Assembly (NCBI GenBank): GCA_905116865.2 | Contig: CAJHNH020001160.1 | Span: forward strand, 124,001 to 188,000 | Direction of reading: 5' to 3' | Origin: Candidula unifasciata | Taxonomy: Eukaryota; Mollusca; Gastropoda; Stylommatophora; Geomitridae | DNA: 64,000 nt | Part shown: in pieces, positions 1 through 12,192 of the stretch | Layout of the letters: each line of letters opens with the position of its first letter | Position numbering within the stretch: the stretch's first letter is position 1 | Notes under the pieces: generated by a model | The model's database searches: none | What the model saw: the letters and a program-made list of their open reading frames with translations, nothing else | What the model was told of the DNA's origin: nothing | Position numbers and translations under genes: made by a program

Positions 1-185
1 GGATGCTAAGTATGTGATGTTGGCTGTGCAACATGTTAAGGAATAACTTAGAAAACTTGCTGGTAACTGGACTGATGGAAAGAGATCAAGGGGGAGACAA
101 AGGCAAACCTGGATGGCCTGGCCACATGCTTGGGGTGACAAGAGCAATGACCCTGTCATGATTTTGATGGTCGTGTAGAATGGCC
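1..185 (+). mobile_element. LINE C-terminal relic
   Basis: Broken reading frames resemble the C-terminal tail of APE-type LINE proteins: a leucine-rich stretch, a Gly-Lys-Arg-x-Arg-Gly-Arg-Gln-Arg motif near position 85, then a Trp-rich stretch. Frameshifts and stops are present and no reverse transcriptase core is visible. It may continue left of the window. The assignment rests on motif resemblance only. Confidence 0.45.
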
Positions 186-1539
186 TAAACTTATTGGCAA
201 GGTTCATTAAACTGATGATAGTGATGTGTAAAAATGTATAACATAGCTAAATCAGATGAAAGATCTTTCTGTTTTACTTTTCAGTTGACAAACAAGTTGG
301 AAGATGCTCTGGAACACTACAGCAATGTGTGATGGGACTCATTAGCCACTTTTTTGCCAGGTCACAGTCGCATCTTTAAACCAAGAGGATGTATAACTTT
401 TTGTGTGTGTCAGAGACAATTTTGTAATTGCATACACAGATGTTTCACATGGACACAGAAGTGGCATCTTCACACAGATTTTGATGTTTACAAGTTTTAT
501 GTTTCTTCACTTGTCGAACTTCTTGTGTCAGCTGCACAACTGATTTTCCTGAATGTAATTCCAAACAGATGTATTCAGCCAAAGTAAAATTATGCAAAAT
601 ATTTTTGCACTTTGATGTCCATACCAAAGTTATCGACCATGATAATTTTTCATTTAAATTTTGACAAGTTTATGTATGCTGATGATGCAGAGCGAATGGC
701 TGAGAGGTTAGAGTGTCCAGAAACCAGACAGATTCCTATCCACTGTCGTACAATTTAAGATACCAGTTTCATATTTAACAGCTGTTGTGAGGTGTTGTTT
801 AACATGGTGATACAATTTAAGATTACCATTTCTTAAGTAGTAGCTATAATGATGTCATTCTTAAGGCTCAGAGCCTCTCCTTCCCCTCTTGCACAGCAAA
901 AGTGGTAAATAAATACAGGCAGTAATTGGTGGCTCTTAGTAGTGGTGTAGTTGTTAGTGCAGCCACCTAACAACCCTGGATTTCATTTCCAGTAGAGGCT
1001 AGACTGGACCTGTTTCCAAGGAGTGTCAGTCTGACTTGATTTACTCTAATTATTCATTTATTCAGTGTTGATCATCTGCTTCTAGTCATGCAGTCTTTTG
1101 CCATTAACTTGCATTAGAAAAACATAGCAACAGTTCTTATGTTAGTTTTGGCTTCTTTGTCTTGTTGAGGCTGTTCGTTCCCAACAAGCAAGACGTGCAG
1201 ATGAGAGTGTTTTCTGAACAAAAATGTGCCGTAGAATTTTATATATTGATGGACCGATTTTTATGAGGACATTTGTTGTTAAATTTAGGGAATATGCTAT
1301 TGGACGCTCATAAGATTGCAGGACAGTATCTGGATGGGTTAAAGGTGTCAAAGTCTGCTTTGAATACAGTACAAAGATGTGTGCAAGTGGGACATGAATG
1401 ATACAGGTGTTGAGGTGGATTTGTGGGAACAGAATGCTTGGACCGTGTAGTATGGTGGAGGAAATAGGATAGGGGAGAAAATGAGTGCAGGTAAGTTAAT
1501 GTTTAATTAAGAATCGAGGTCACAGCCCTCGGGGAAAGT
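186..1539. other. No gene recognised; possible SINE scrap
   Basis: AT-rich sequence without a convincing coding frame. Around 940-1010 a tRNA-like head is suggested by an A-box-like TAGTGGTGTAGTTGTTAG and a decayed B-box region, probably an old SINE. The text near 905-935 (aaataaatacaggcagta) resembles part of the sequence at 54790-54815. Confidence 0.35.
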
Positions 1540-2045
1540 CCCATGAGCTCTCCATTCACATCTTCAGCAGCAAGGGCAGTGTTCCAGTTCCGATGGTACC
1601 AATAACAGTCTGTTTTTTCATCAGTCTCAGCTTTCCTCTTGAGTGTTGATCATCAACCAGCACTATTCTCAAACCACGATGATCCATCTGTGCCTCCGCA
1701 CTGTTCACTCACCCCCCAAAGGGCCTCTACAACATCTAGCTTGTCTTGCGTCAGTTTACCACCAAGTTGTGCAGAGCCAGTCAGCCATTCTGTTTTACTG
1801 TTCATTTCCCAATACACCAAAAGGATCTGGAGGGAATATCCAAAGGACATTACCTACCCAGGAGCTCTGGAGTGATGCCTGCTACTCTTCATGGAACATA
1901 CATGTTGCCACCTTTCGCAACATGCTCTGTGAGTCGATTACACTTATGACATGTATGTACAATTGATTCTCAAGCCTGAAGCAGGCTACAGTGACTGCCT
2001 CCACCTCCATTTTCGAACTAGATGTTGTGATGTCATATGCCAGGC
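1540..2045 (-). pseudogene. LINE RNase H domain relic
   Basis: Read on the minus strand from about 2045 down, the conceptual protein follows the RNase H domain found at the C-terminus of some LINEs. A TTSSSKMEVEAVT motif carries the catalytic Glu, IDSQSMLRKV carries the second Asp, and a decayed VLGNEQ stands where GNERAD would be. Stops and frameshifts interrupt it. The same domain order with related sequence occurs on the minus strand at 39540-40045, and a better preserved relative is at 9187-9938. No reverse transcriptase portion is visible upstream, so this is a truncated dead copy. Confidence 0.72.
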
Positions 2046-2529
2046 TTTGTTTTGCTAAGATTATGAATTTCGATAAATGCTGAGCATCTGAGAAGAATCA
2101 TATTAAATATGTGTGATGGCAACAACGGTCCTGAAGTCCAATTTGCTGCCTGTAAAAGGTTTTTTAATGCAAGCATGTCTGACTACGCACCTCGCCTTCG
2201 CCATGTGCTGTGATTTCTATTCCTCATAGAACAGTATGACATCGTCATCCAGAAAGATCAAAAGGTGTTTTACAAGCCAAGGCTGTTGTTTCTAAGTACT
2301 CAAGGCAGTCAGTGGTCATTTTTGTTAAATGTTTGTTTCCTGTCGTTTTATGTTAATTTTTAAAAGATTCTTTCGATATTTTTTTTTTCTGTAAAAAAAA
2401 AAAAACACTTGGTGAAAATAATTGACTTTTAAGTTTTCACATGGTGTGAAAATTCAGGAGCAGAAATTGTGTAATATTGTTCCTGTTCTTTGGGAGCTAA
2501 GATGTGAATTAGTGAAAAATAGAAGCAAT

Positions 2530-2790
2530 TAATAGATGATGATAAATGAACATTAGCAAGATAGTAGTAGTAAGTAATAGATGACAATTTTGGAGATAGA
2601 TGAATGTTTTCAAGATAGTGAGATCAATGGTTATTTTGCGGGAAATTAACATTAACAGTATAAAAACCGGTGATAGAGTGAAATGATGATGATGAATGAA
2701 CATTGACACAATACTAACCAGTGAAAGACATAAATGATGGTGATAAATGAACATTGACAATATAACAACCAGTTATAGATAGAAATATCG
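2530..2790. repeat. Loose diverged tandem repeat
   Basis: Three or more diverged copies of a 45-50 bp motif built around gataaatgaacattgaca and ataacaaccagt. Related text reappears after the following LINE scrap (3225-3260), suggesting the LINE inserted into the array. Confidence 0.45.
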
Positions 2791-3180
2791 AAAACATGGA
2801 GAACAAGTAAAACAGTTACTAATAAACTACAAAGATTCATTAACTGGTGCCTATGCAGAATAGAGGGGAAAAAACCGGAATGATAGAATCACTGATGTTA
2901 AGCTTTGGGAGAGAACGAAACTAGTTCCAGTAGACCAAGAGGGAAGAAAAGACGCTGGCATTGGATAGGGCACATATTGAGAAAGTGGAAAAACAATATA
3001 ACTAGAATAGAACCCACAAGGGCATAAGAATAAAGACAAACCAAAAACTTATGGAAAAGGGAGTTAAAGAGTGAATTAAAACGATGGGGAGAGAACTGCA
3101 TGCGATAGCGAAGGATAGAATAATGTGGTGTGTGTTAGTTGATGGCCTATGCTCCATTGAGGGATAGAAGGCAGAAGAGG
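2790..3180 (+). pseudogene. LINE C-terminal relic, copy 1
   Basis: A decayed C-terminal segment of an APE-type LINE. Fragments read RRWHWIGHIL-like, then a decayed GRPKNTW-like stretch, then a Cys/Leu-Val-x-Gly-Leu-Cys-Ser-Ile end. It aligns along its length with the copy at 24043-24452 on the same strand, which is less degraded. Stops in every frame show it is dead. Confidence 0.7.
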
Positions 3181-3360
3181 AATAGAGAGGTGGATAAAAA
3201 CAAATAAAATTACTGGAACCAATATTGATGTCAGTTTGTGATTAATGAACATTGAAAATCTCTGTTGATAAATGCATTTAAGGTAAATATAAATATGAGA
3301 AAATAATAATGGCCAGTTTTTGAGGACTTCTCTCAATAGCATAACAATATTATATTTGTT

Positions 3361-3660
3361 ACCCCCCCCCCCCCCACCCGTGTGGGTTCCGGGGCCCTAT
3401 TATAGGGAAAACAAGAATAGACCCATTGCCTACCCAAAAGTATGTCGTAAGAGTCGACTAATTGGGAGCTTTCTTCAAAGTCTGAGTGCATCTGCCTGAG
3501 AGGCAAGGAACCAACAGTCTGCACACAAATGTGTCAGATCTGTCAAACGGGTGCACACTCATCACTCAGGTTCAGGAACAGGACTGCAGTCCAGAAGTGG
3601 ATGAACAACCAGAGCTTTCCACCAGTTTAGATCTGGTGAACACGAAGAAGAAGAAGATAT
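3361..3660 (+). repeat. Dispersed repeat C, copy 1 (poly-C, GAAGAAG tail)
   Basis: Starts in a run of about 15 C, continues with a GTGGGTTCCGGGGCCC stretch and ctgcctgagaggcaaggaac, and ends in a GAAGAAGAAG tail. The same order of blocks lies inverted at 46678-47110. It is a non-coding dispersed repeat, probably the end region of a retrotransposon. Confidence 0.5.
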
Positions 3661-3897
3661 TTGTTACTGCGGCAGGTTTGTTTGTACAACATGATCTTGT
3701 GATAATGTTTTCCTTCGGATTTATTTGTTGATGTCAGTGATTACAGCAAGACCGGTAAACTTTGTGACTCTCAAATTGTGTATTTTTGTCTACATTAGTA
3801 GATTTTGTGTGATTGGTTCCAGGTCTGTTTTTGCTAAATTTAAGAACTAGGAGCTTTCGATGGCTTTATGATGGGAAGGTTAAAAAAATTAAGGAAC

Positions 3898-4950
3898 TTG
3901 TGATGGTAGCGTTCCCATCCACCTTCAAAAACTAGGAACATGATAGTTTCATTCCACCCAGCTTGAAACACTAGGAACTTGTTATGGCCTCATTCCACCC
4001 AGCTTGAAACACTAGGAACTAGTTATGGCTTCATTCCACCCAGCTTGAAACACTAGGAACTAGTTATGGCCTTATTCCACCCAGCTTGAAACACTAGGAA
4101 CTAGTTATGGCTTCATTCCACCCAGCTTGAAACACTAGGAACTTGTTATGGCTTCATTCCACCCAGCTTGAAACACTAGGAACTTGTTATGGCTTCATTC
4201 CACCCAGCTTGAAACACTAGGAACTAGTTATGGCCTCATTCCACCCAGCTTGAAACACTAGGAACTAGTTATGGCCTTATTCCACCCAGCTTGAAACACT
4301 AGGAACTAGTTATGGCTTCATTCCACCCAGCTTGAAACACTAGGAACTTGTTATGGCTTCATTCCACCCAGCTTGAAACACTAGGAACTTGTTATGGCTT
4401 CATTCCACCCAGCTTGAAACACTAGGAACTAGTTATGGCCTCATTCCACCCAGCTTGAAACACTAGGAACTTGTTATGGCCTTATTCCACCCAGCTTGAA
4501 ACACTAGGAACTAGTTATGGCTTCATTCCACCCAGCTTGACACACTAGGAACTAGTTATGGCTTCATTCCACCCAGCTTGAAACACTAGGAACTAGTTAT
4601 GGCTCATTCCACCAAGCTTGAAACACTAGGAACTAGTTATGGCTCATTCCACCCAGCTTGAAACACTAGGAACTAGTTGTGGCTTCATTCCACCCAGCTT
4701 GAAACACTAGGAACTAGTTATGGCTCATTCCACCCAGCTTGAAACACTAGGAACTAGTTATGGCTCATTCCACCCAGCTTGAAACACTAGGAACTAGTTA
4801 TGGCTTCATTCCACCCAGCTTGAAACACTAGGAACTAGTTATGGCTCATTCCACCCAGCTTGAAACACTAGGAACTAGTTATGGCTCATTCCACCAAGCT
4901 TGAAACACTAGGAACTAGTTATGGCTTTATTCCACCCAGCTTCAGAAACT
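3898..4950. repeat. 41-bp minisatellite with higher-order structure
   Basis: About 25 tandem copies of a 41-bp unit (40 bp in a later subset lacking one T) around the core gaaacactaggaactagtta. Between 4060 and 4470 variant units recur in a five-unit pattern (ctag/cttg and ggcctt/ggcttc/ggcctc variants), giving a 205-bp higher-order repeat seen about twice. The distal part (4590-4940) is homogenised for the 40-bp variant. Confidence 0.95.
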
Positions 4951-5311
4951 GGGATCTTTCTACTGCATATAGAAATAGGAATCAACATTTTACATACAGG
5001 TTCTCTGATGTTCCTAAAACAGATGATTCATTAAGATATTGGTGAAGCACAAAAAAGTCAGATATAATTTTAACATGTGTGGAGAAATTGAGAAGGAGAT
5101 TAGAGCCCCAATGGCTCCGTCTGGAATGCTGTGTTGGTAATCCTCACTAATCTTTAACAAGCCTTTTTATGATCATGTAAAGAATTATCCTTGTTGAATA
5201 ACGAACCAAAACCATGCATAGTTTTGTGCTTCTTTTAGAATCAAGACACTTCTGACCAAAGAAATACCTTGCCAGCCATGTAAGGCACTGAATGTTTTTA
5301 AAGAGATTCTG

Positions 5312-6200
5312 TGTCTTACAGCTGTCAATCATGGATCCAACTTGGTGGCTTCCTACAGCTATCTGTCATGGAGGTTCTCTGTCTTACAGCTGTCAATCAT
5401 GGATCCAACTTGGTGGCTTCCTACAGCTATCTGTCATGGAGGTTCTCTGTCTTACAGCTGTCAATCATGGATCCAACTTGGTGGCTTTCTACAGCTATCT
5501 GTCATGGAGGTTCTCTGTCTTACAGCTGTCAATCATGGATCCAACTTGGTGGCTTCCTACAGCTATCTGTCATGGAGGTTCTCTGTCTTACAGCTGCCAA
5601 TCATGGATCCAACTTGGTGGCTTCCTACAGCTATCTGTTATAGAGGTTCTCTGTCTTACAGCTGTCAATCATGGATCCAACTTGGTGGCTTCCTACAGCT
5701 ATCTGTCATGGAGGTTCTCTGTCTTGCAGCTGTCAATCATGGATCCAACTTGGTGGCTTCCTACAGCTATCTGTCATGGAGGTTCTCTGTCTTACAGCTG
5801 TCAATCATGGATCCAACTTTGTGGCTTCCTACAGCTATCTGTCATGGAGGTTCTCTGTCTTACAGCTGTCAATCATGGATCCAACTTTGTGGCTTCCTAC
5901 AGCTATCTGTCATGGAGGTTCTCTGTCTTACAGCTGTCAATCATGGATCCAACTTGGTGGCTTCCTACAGCTATCTGTCATGGAGGTTCTCTGTCTTGCA
6001 GCTGTCAATCGTGGATCCAACTTGGTGGCTGTCTTACAGTTATCAGTTATGGAGGTTCTCTGTCTTGCAGCTGTCAATCGTGGATCCAGCTTGGTGGCTG
6101 TCTTACAGTTATCAGTTATGGAGATTCTGTGTCTTACAGTTATTAGACATGAGACTCTTTCTTTTACAGTTATCAGTCATGGATCCAACTTTGTAGCACA
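5312..6200. repeat. 68-bp minisatellite
   Basis: About 13 copies of a 68-bp unit. The unit is itself an ancient dimer: cttacagctgtcaatcatgg and cctacagctatctgtcatgg are diverged halves. All three forward frames stay open because the repeat contains no stop in any phase, so the long open frames are not evidence of a gene. The last copies (6000-6180) are a diverged variant. Confidence 0.95.
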
Positions 6201-7391
6201 CGGGTGATCCCATCATTGCTCCATTGTGTGCCAGTGAAAACCTGCATTAAATGCCATAGTGAAAAGTCAATCAGTAACATTCCCAGTCAAATTGCACATG
6301 TATTACAAGCATAAGGCAGCTGCCAGAGTAACCAACATCTTTGTGACATAGTTATCAGCATCTTTGTTGTTTTTGTAACACTTAAATACCAAAGAAATGC
6401 AGATTTTACATTTTAATGAACATAGTATTTTCCTGCATTTGAAAATAGTTAAAACTGCCATTTGTAAATGGTATTTCGTGAAAGAAATTCAGTATGATAT
6501 GGTGAATCGTTTAATTTAAACATGTTTAGAAAATTACTTTTGATGATTTATATATTTATGTTTATTTTCGTGTAATTATTTTAGGCTTTTAAAGAGAAAT
6601 GTTGCTATTTGTGATGCATTCCATTATAGAATTTGCTTGGTTTCTACCTTATACAAATCTATACTTTATTAAAATATACAATTAGTACTTATTAATACGA
6701 ATTTCAATCCAGCTGTAATTTTTGTGTGTGTACATTTTTTAAAATAGCTTTAATTGTTTTGTTTTTTCTGTGAAATAGAATTGTTATTATATTTTGATAG
6801 GAATTTTTTATGAATATGGTTATTCTGTAATAGTAATAATAGTAATAATAACAGCATATAAACTACTGAAATGGTAAATATTCCTAATGTCAACATTTAT
6901 AATTAAATGACAGATTATCTATTTAGCCTCCTCCCGCTGATCTATTTCTGTATGTGAACAATGACGTATGACCCATATTTTCCATCAGGCTTGGGTACTT
7001 ATGTGTATTTATATTTGCATGATTTTCAGACAGTAAAATTGTGTTTATGTACCTAATGTTTTCTGTTATAACTAGATCAATCTGAAATGACAGCACAACC
7101 ACCCCTCACCCCCCACTCCCTCTGTGTTGCATGCTGTAACTAAATTTAGAACAGAATCTTTGGAGCAAAAGCATCATCATTCAGTGACTAACAGTGCTTC
7201 TTCTTATTGTTCATACTATGTGGCACTGGTAATCATGTCGGACACTTCTTTGCAGAATACTCACAGGAGGTTTCAGTTTCTGTGAGAACGGGTTGTCCTA
7301 GCCATTGTGCCTATAGAAGCATCCTCTGGCCAGCACAGTTAAAATGATGACCAGTAGTGAAGACAACTGTCCAGCTCTGACCACATTCATC
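6201..7391. other. No gene recognised, AT-rich
   Basis: AT-rich sequence with short TAATAA runs near 6830-6850. I see no coding frame, RNA gene or recognisable element. Confidence 0.5.
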
Positions 7392-7760
7392 CATCACCTG
7401 CCTGCTGTGACTTCATGTAACCCTGGCAGCGGCAGGGCAGGGGCTAAGCCGATATTCCACCCTTGCCTATAAGGTGTCCTGCAGGCTAACAGTGGGAAGG
7501 AGGCACCTTGCATCACCTGCCTGCTATGACTTCATGTAACCCTGGCATGGGCAGGGCAGGGGCTAAGCCGGTATTCCACCCTTGCCTATAAGGTGTCCTG
7601 CAGGCTAACAGTGGGAAGGAGGCGCCTTGCATCACCTGCCTGCTATGACTTCATGTAACCCTGGCAGCGGCAGGGCAGGGGCTAAGCCGGTATTCCACCC
7701 TTGCCTATAAGGTGTCCTGCAGGCTAACAGTGGGAAGGAGGCGCCTTGCATCGCCTGGTA
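7392..7760. repeat. 119-bp tandem repeat, three copies
   Basis: Three copies (starts 7392, 7511, 7630) plus a short fourth start at 7749, beginning catcacctgcctgct and ending gggaaggaggcgccttg. Copies are nearly identical, so the amplification is young. The unit is GC-richer than its surroundings. Confidence 0.93.
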
Positions 7761-8292
7761 ACAGGGTTGACCCTACGCCACCACTACTGAGCTAGTCTGC
7801 ACATGCTTATTGACCATGCTTGTATATGTTTCTCTGTTCTGATCATGCTGATCTTTAGTCTAAACATTTGTCTTCTAATCTTTGATGCATTTAGTTGTAA
7901 ATCCAGACTAAGGGTCTTGATGATGCCGGCATATCTCATTGTTGACTCTCCACTAAGGTGACAGTGCCAGCTAGGCTGTCTGCGACTAGTCTGCTGTGTG
8001 ATAGACCTGGCTAATGATGACACTTTTTGGGGTTTGGGGGGGATCTGCTTGGTCATGTGTCTCAGTACATTTGTTTCTGCAGTGAGGCACTGTTGTCATC
8101 TGGAGGTGACAAGTTGGATTCCTGACATAATAACTATAGTGTTCAATTTTCATGTTGTCTAGTGTGTTCTTCTATCTTTCTATTTTTTTTCCCTTTAAGT
8201 GCCAGTAAATAAATTGTTTGTTCGTTATGTATGTTTTATGGCAGTAAGGGTTTCTTTTCTGTTTATTTCTCAATCTCTGCAGCTAGGCTGCA
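7761..8292. other. No gene recognised
   Basis: A 90-residue minus-strand open frame (8056-7784) has no recognised motif. Nothing else can be supported here. Confidence 0.4.
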
Positions 8293-8553
8293 GGTTAGGT
8301 TTGTGTAACCAGAATATGTGTGGTGAAGACAAGTTCATTTAGTTTTATGTGAACGTCTAAAGCAGTCAGTATCCATATGGGTTAGGTTTGTGTAACCAGA
8401 ATATGTGTGGTGAAGACAAGTTCATTTAGTTTTATGTGAACGTCTGAAGAAGTCAGTATCCATATGGGTTAGGTTTGTGTAACCAGAATATGTGTGGTGA
8501 AGACAAGTTCATTTAGTTTTATGTGAACATGTGAAGCGGTCATTATCCATATG
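8293..8553. repeat. 87-bp tandem repeat, three copies
   Basis: Three near-identical 87-bp units start at 8293, 8380 and 8467 with ggttaggtttgtgtaacc. Confidence 0.93.
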
Positions 8554-9171
8554 GTCTGATATTTGCTGGGAGAGACTGTGGCTCCTCTGTTCCATGTGCC
8601 TTGACATTAGTTTTCATAACAGTCACTGGGTACCTCAGCCCTTATGGTTGAAAACCAATGCAGTCTTTGTTATACAGTAAAACCTTATTAACGTGACCTG
8701 GCTTAAGACTAATGCTCTGTGAACTTGAATAAAATGTTCACCCAGGCAGGTTTGTTACAATTTATAGGTCCTTAATTTTAGTAAAAATGTTTTTAACATA
8801 AACCTTGATTTTTCAGTACTTTTGAATTCATATAAACAAGGTTTTACCGTATAACACAGAGGTTCTTAAAATATAAGTACCTTGGAGTCCTCTGTAATTT
8901 TCTCCAGCTTTTATGAAGTAGTTTGAGAGTATTTTACAGTGTAAAACAGCAAAGATGTGAAGAGTTCGTTTTTCCTCTATGAATAGTTTGTGTATCCAGT
9001 CCTCCTAAAACATTGTCAGATTCATAGGTTGTTGCGGAATGTTATATGTTTATATATATATATTCTATAAGTATATGTTCATAATAAGAATATAAATGTA
9101 TTTATAGGGAACATTATGGTATTTCAGAGTGAATTAAATGATCAAAATTGTACTTAAATGTTTACATATAA
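8554..9171. other. No gene recognised, AT-rich
   Basis: AT-rich sequence with a short TATATATA run near 9052. No feature supported. Confidence 0.5.
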
Positions 9172-9953
9172 AACTCATACACACACTCAACAGGCGATGT
9201 AGAGAAAATAATCCTGTTGCTGTTAATGCAGAGGTCAACGCTCTCATCGGTGAAAATTCAGACGAAGCAGATGCACTAATCTATACAGACGGATCAGTTA
9301 TACGCCAAAGAAGAAGCGCATGGGCATTTACAGCACGCTCAGCGGGCAGAACAGTCAAAGAAGCCAACGGCGCCTTCTCCATGACAACCAGCAGCATGAC
9401 GATGGAGGTGATGGCAGTGACGCAAGCGTTTGCCTGGCTTGAAGCACAAAAATACACCCGCATATGTATACTCAGTGATTCAATGAGTATGATCCGGAGG
9501 GTTCAGGCAGGTTCAGTGCGAAGACAATGTCTTGAATCAATTCAGAAGTCCACTGTGCGAGGAGTCACCTTTATTTTTGTTCCGGGACACGCAGGCGTCG
9601 ATGGAAATGAAAGAGCTGACAGGTTGGCTGGATCCGCTATCACTACCGACGGTCGGCCTATGGATGATGCTGATATTATCAATGCCCTCAGAGAAATGGG
9701 AAGGATAGAGGACTTTGGTGGCAGTGAATCCACATCACTCGCCAGAATGGCAGACTTGGGAATTAAGATCGGCACAGCAAAAAACAAGACGCACACCGGA
9801 CACGTCAGAAGACTTGTTAATCAACATAGAACTGGTACTATTAGCCATCGGACGTTGGGATTCATACTGAGGGGAGGATCTGAGCACCTATGGACATGTC
9901 CGGAGTGCAATGATGATAACCCAACTAACTAACTAACTAACTCATACACACAC
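9172..9953 (+). mobile_element. 5'-truncated LINE with 15-bp target-site duplication
   Basis: The direct repeat aactcatacacacac occurs at 9172-9186 and 9939-9953 and brackets a 752-bp insert (9187-9938). The insert encodes the C-terminal part of a LINE polyprotein and ends in a short AACT tandem tail (about 9922-9940). A truncated 5' end, target-site duplication and short-repeat tail are the signature of target-primed reverse transcription. The target was a CA-rich stretch, whose remainder continues to about 9965. Confidence 0.88.
9187..9932 (+). CDS. LINE-encoded RNase H domain (truncated)
   Basis: Open frame (counted from an ATG at 9138 in the flank) that becomes recognisable inside the LINE insert. 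The RNase HI catalytic set is complete: YTDGS with the first Asp, MTMEVMAV with the Glu, ILSDSMSM with the second Asp, and PGHAGVDGNERADRLAG with the histidine loop and final Asp. A downstream segment ends in a CPEC-containing tail followed by the stop and AACT repeats. RNase H degrades the RNA strand of the cDNA hybrid during retrotransposition. Only the 3' end of the parent ORF is here, with no reverse transcriptase or endonuclease, so the fragment is not autonomous. The frame is intact, suggesting a fairly recent insertion. Confidence 0.85.
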
Positions 9954-10098
9954 GCTCGCACACATGCATAATACTGATAATAACAATATTGTTTCAGTGT
10001 GCATTTATTTTCGCCTGAGGCAGCTTAAGTTAATTTTTGTCAGTGTATTGGAATAGATGTATATAGTGCAAGAATCTCTTGAGTGGAGCATATGTGGG

Positions 10099-10111
10099 AA
10101 GGGGGGGGGGG
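10099..10111. repeat. Poly-G tract
   Basis: An uninterrupted G run just before the 30-bp minisatellite. Confidence 0.9.
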
Positions 10112-10170
10112 GTGTTGGAAGATTTGAACAATTAGGAGTCCTTCCATTAACGGAAAGGGCCCAGCAAGGT

Positions 10171-10925
10171 ATCTTGTGCCCACAGTGTATGTTTCCCCCT
10201 ATCTTGTGTCCACAGTGTATGTTTTCCCCTATCTTGTGTCCACAGTGTATGTTTTCCCCTATCTTGTGTCCACAGTGTATGTTTCCCCCTATCTTGTGTC
10301 TACAGTGTATGTTTTCCCCTATCTTGTGTCCACAGTGTATGTTTTCCCATATTTTGTGTCCACAGTGTATATTTTCCCCTATTTTGTGTCCACAGTGCAT
10401 GTTTTCCCCTATCTTGTGTCCACAGTGCATGTTTTTCCCTATCTTGTGTCCACAGTGCATGTTTTTCCCTATCTTGTGTCCACAGTGCATGTTTTTCCCT
10501 ATCTTGTGTCCACAGTGCATGTTTCCCCTATCTTGTGTCCACAGTGTATGTTTTCCCCTATCTTGTATCAAAAGTGCATGTTTTCCCCTATCTTGTGTCC
10601 ACAGTGCATGTTTTCCCCTATCTTGTGTCCACAGTGCATGTTTTCCCCTATCTTGTGCCCACAGTGTATGTTTTCCCCTATCTTGTGCCCACAGTGTATG
10701 TTTTCCCCTATCTTGTGCCCACAGCATATGTTTTCCCCTATCTTGTTTCAACAGTGCATGTTTTCCCCTATCTTGTGTCCACAGTGCATGTTTTCCCCTA
10801 TCTTGTGTCCACAGTGCATGTTTTCCCCTATCTTGTGTCCACAGTGCTTGTTTTCCCCTATCTTGTGTCCATAGTGCATGTTTTTCCCTATCTTGTGTCA
10901 ACAGTGCATGTTGTCCCCTATTGCT
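10171..10925. repeat. 30-bp minisatellite
   Basis: About 25 copies of a 30-bp unit around atcttgtgtccacagtg and tgttttcccc. A 29-bp unit near 10523 shifts the frame. Because 30 is divisible by three and the unit lacks stops, frames of about 300 codons open on both strands (Leu-Cys-Pro-Gln-Cys-Met repeats forward, Gly-Lys-His-Ala-Leu-Trp repeats reverse). I read these as by-products. Confidence 0.95.
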
Positions 10926-11383
10926 AGGCATATTTCCCTGATATCTACATTGAATAACATTCCTTCTTGAGCACAGGAGTACAGTGAACCCAAATGGCTA
11001 AAATATACATTACAATGGAGTTTTGACTCACACAACTTATATATTTCATATAGATCAAGTATGTCAAATTGGGAGTTCTCTGGGGTCATATTTGTGTTGT
11101 CATAAAGGCCACACATGACAGCTAATTGAAGTCGTTTAATAAAAATTATTGCAGAATATTGTTGTTGTGGGCTGCGGGTGTGCTCTCAAAGGGTCGCATA
11201 TTTAACAATCCTGGTATAGACTGCACACAGTTGAAATATGTATCGTTGCAATGGTGTATTTATTAACCCAAATATAAGATTATCTTGTAAAAACATTGTT
11301 CCTATCAGTCAGAAACTTGTTCTCTTGCCACATCTCATGCACTTTCCTGCCCAGGGTATCGCTTATGACACGTGCCCATCTTC
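10926..11383. other. No gene recognised
   Basis: Unique-looking AT-rich spacer between two minisatellites. No feature supported. Confidence 0.45.
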
Positions 11384-11765
11384 ATTCTGCTCAGCCACTT
11401 ATCTTACCTCAGCCACTTCTCATCTTACCTCAGCCACTTCTCATTTTACCTCAGCCACTTCTTATCTTACCTCAGCCACTTCTCATCTTACCTCAGCCAC
11501 TTCTCATCTTACCTCAGCCACTTCTCATTTTACCTCAGCCACTTCTCATCTTACCTCAGCCACTTCTCATCTTACCTCAGCCACTTCTCATCTTACCTCA
11601 GCCACTTCTCATCTTACCTCAGCCACTTCTCATCTTACCTCAGCCACTTCTCATCTTACCTCAGCCACTTCTCATCTTACCTCAGCCACTTCTCATCTTA
11701 CCTCAGCCACTTCTCATCTTACCTCAGCCACTTCTCATCTTACCTCAGCCACTTCTCACCTCACC
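11384..11765. repeat. 21-bp minisatellite
   Basis: About 18 almost perfect copies of a 21-bp unit (cagccacttctcatcttacct). Period 21 keeps three forward frames open (Ser-His-Leu-Thr-Ser-Ala-Thr and similar), which I treat as non-coding. Confidence 0.96.
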
Positions 11766-12192
11766 AGGCACCATGCCCTACACTACTGTTCTTTCCAGTC
11801 CACCAAGGTATTTGATATGGATAATGTATTTCAATTTCTGAGACAAGATGTTTTTTACCAGCCAGTTTTCCCTCACTTTTAGATTTTTTAGGATGCCAGC
11901 TTTTCTTCTTGGTCCACTGTATTTTAAGAATCTATCTATAAGATTTCTTCTCAAAAGTCCTTATTTTCTTCTTTAATGATTGTATCACATCATAATTGCA
12001 TAGGGAATTCACACAGGGGAAATAAATGTTTTTGTAAAGATATATTTATTAACTCAAAGCTGATATACAACATCATCATAATACATTAATCACTCATCAG
12101 AAATGTACAACATTGTATTGGGACACAATTCATTCAGCCGACATTTAACACAGGTGTTGTACACCTGATGACTACATCCCGCAGGAAATATC
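11766..12192. other. No gene recognised
   Basis: AT-rich spacer between minisatellites. No feature supported. Confidence 0.45.

Noticed and set aside
3898..4950. CRISPR-like look of regularly spaced repeats
   Set aside because: Units are contiguous with no unique spacers and the context is eukaryotic, so this is a minisatellite.
10005..10941. Roughly 300-codon frames on both strands over the 30-bp array
   Set aside because: Period 30 without stops opens frames on both strands; there is no start context, codon bias or homology.
11238..11882. Three overlapping forward frames over the 21-bp array
   Set aside because: All forward frames are open because of the period, so none is preferred.
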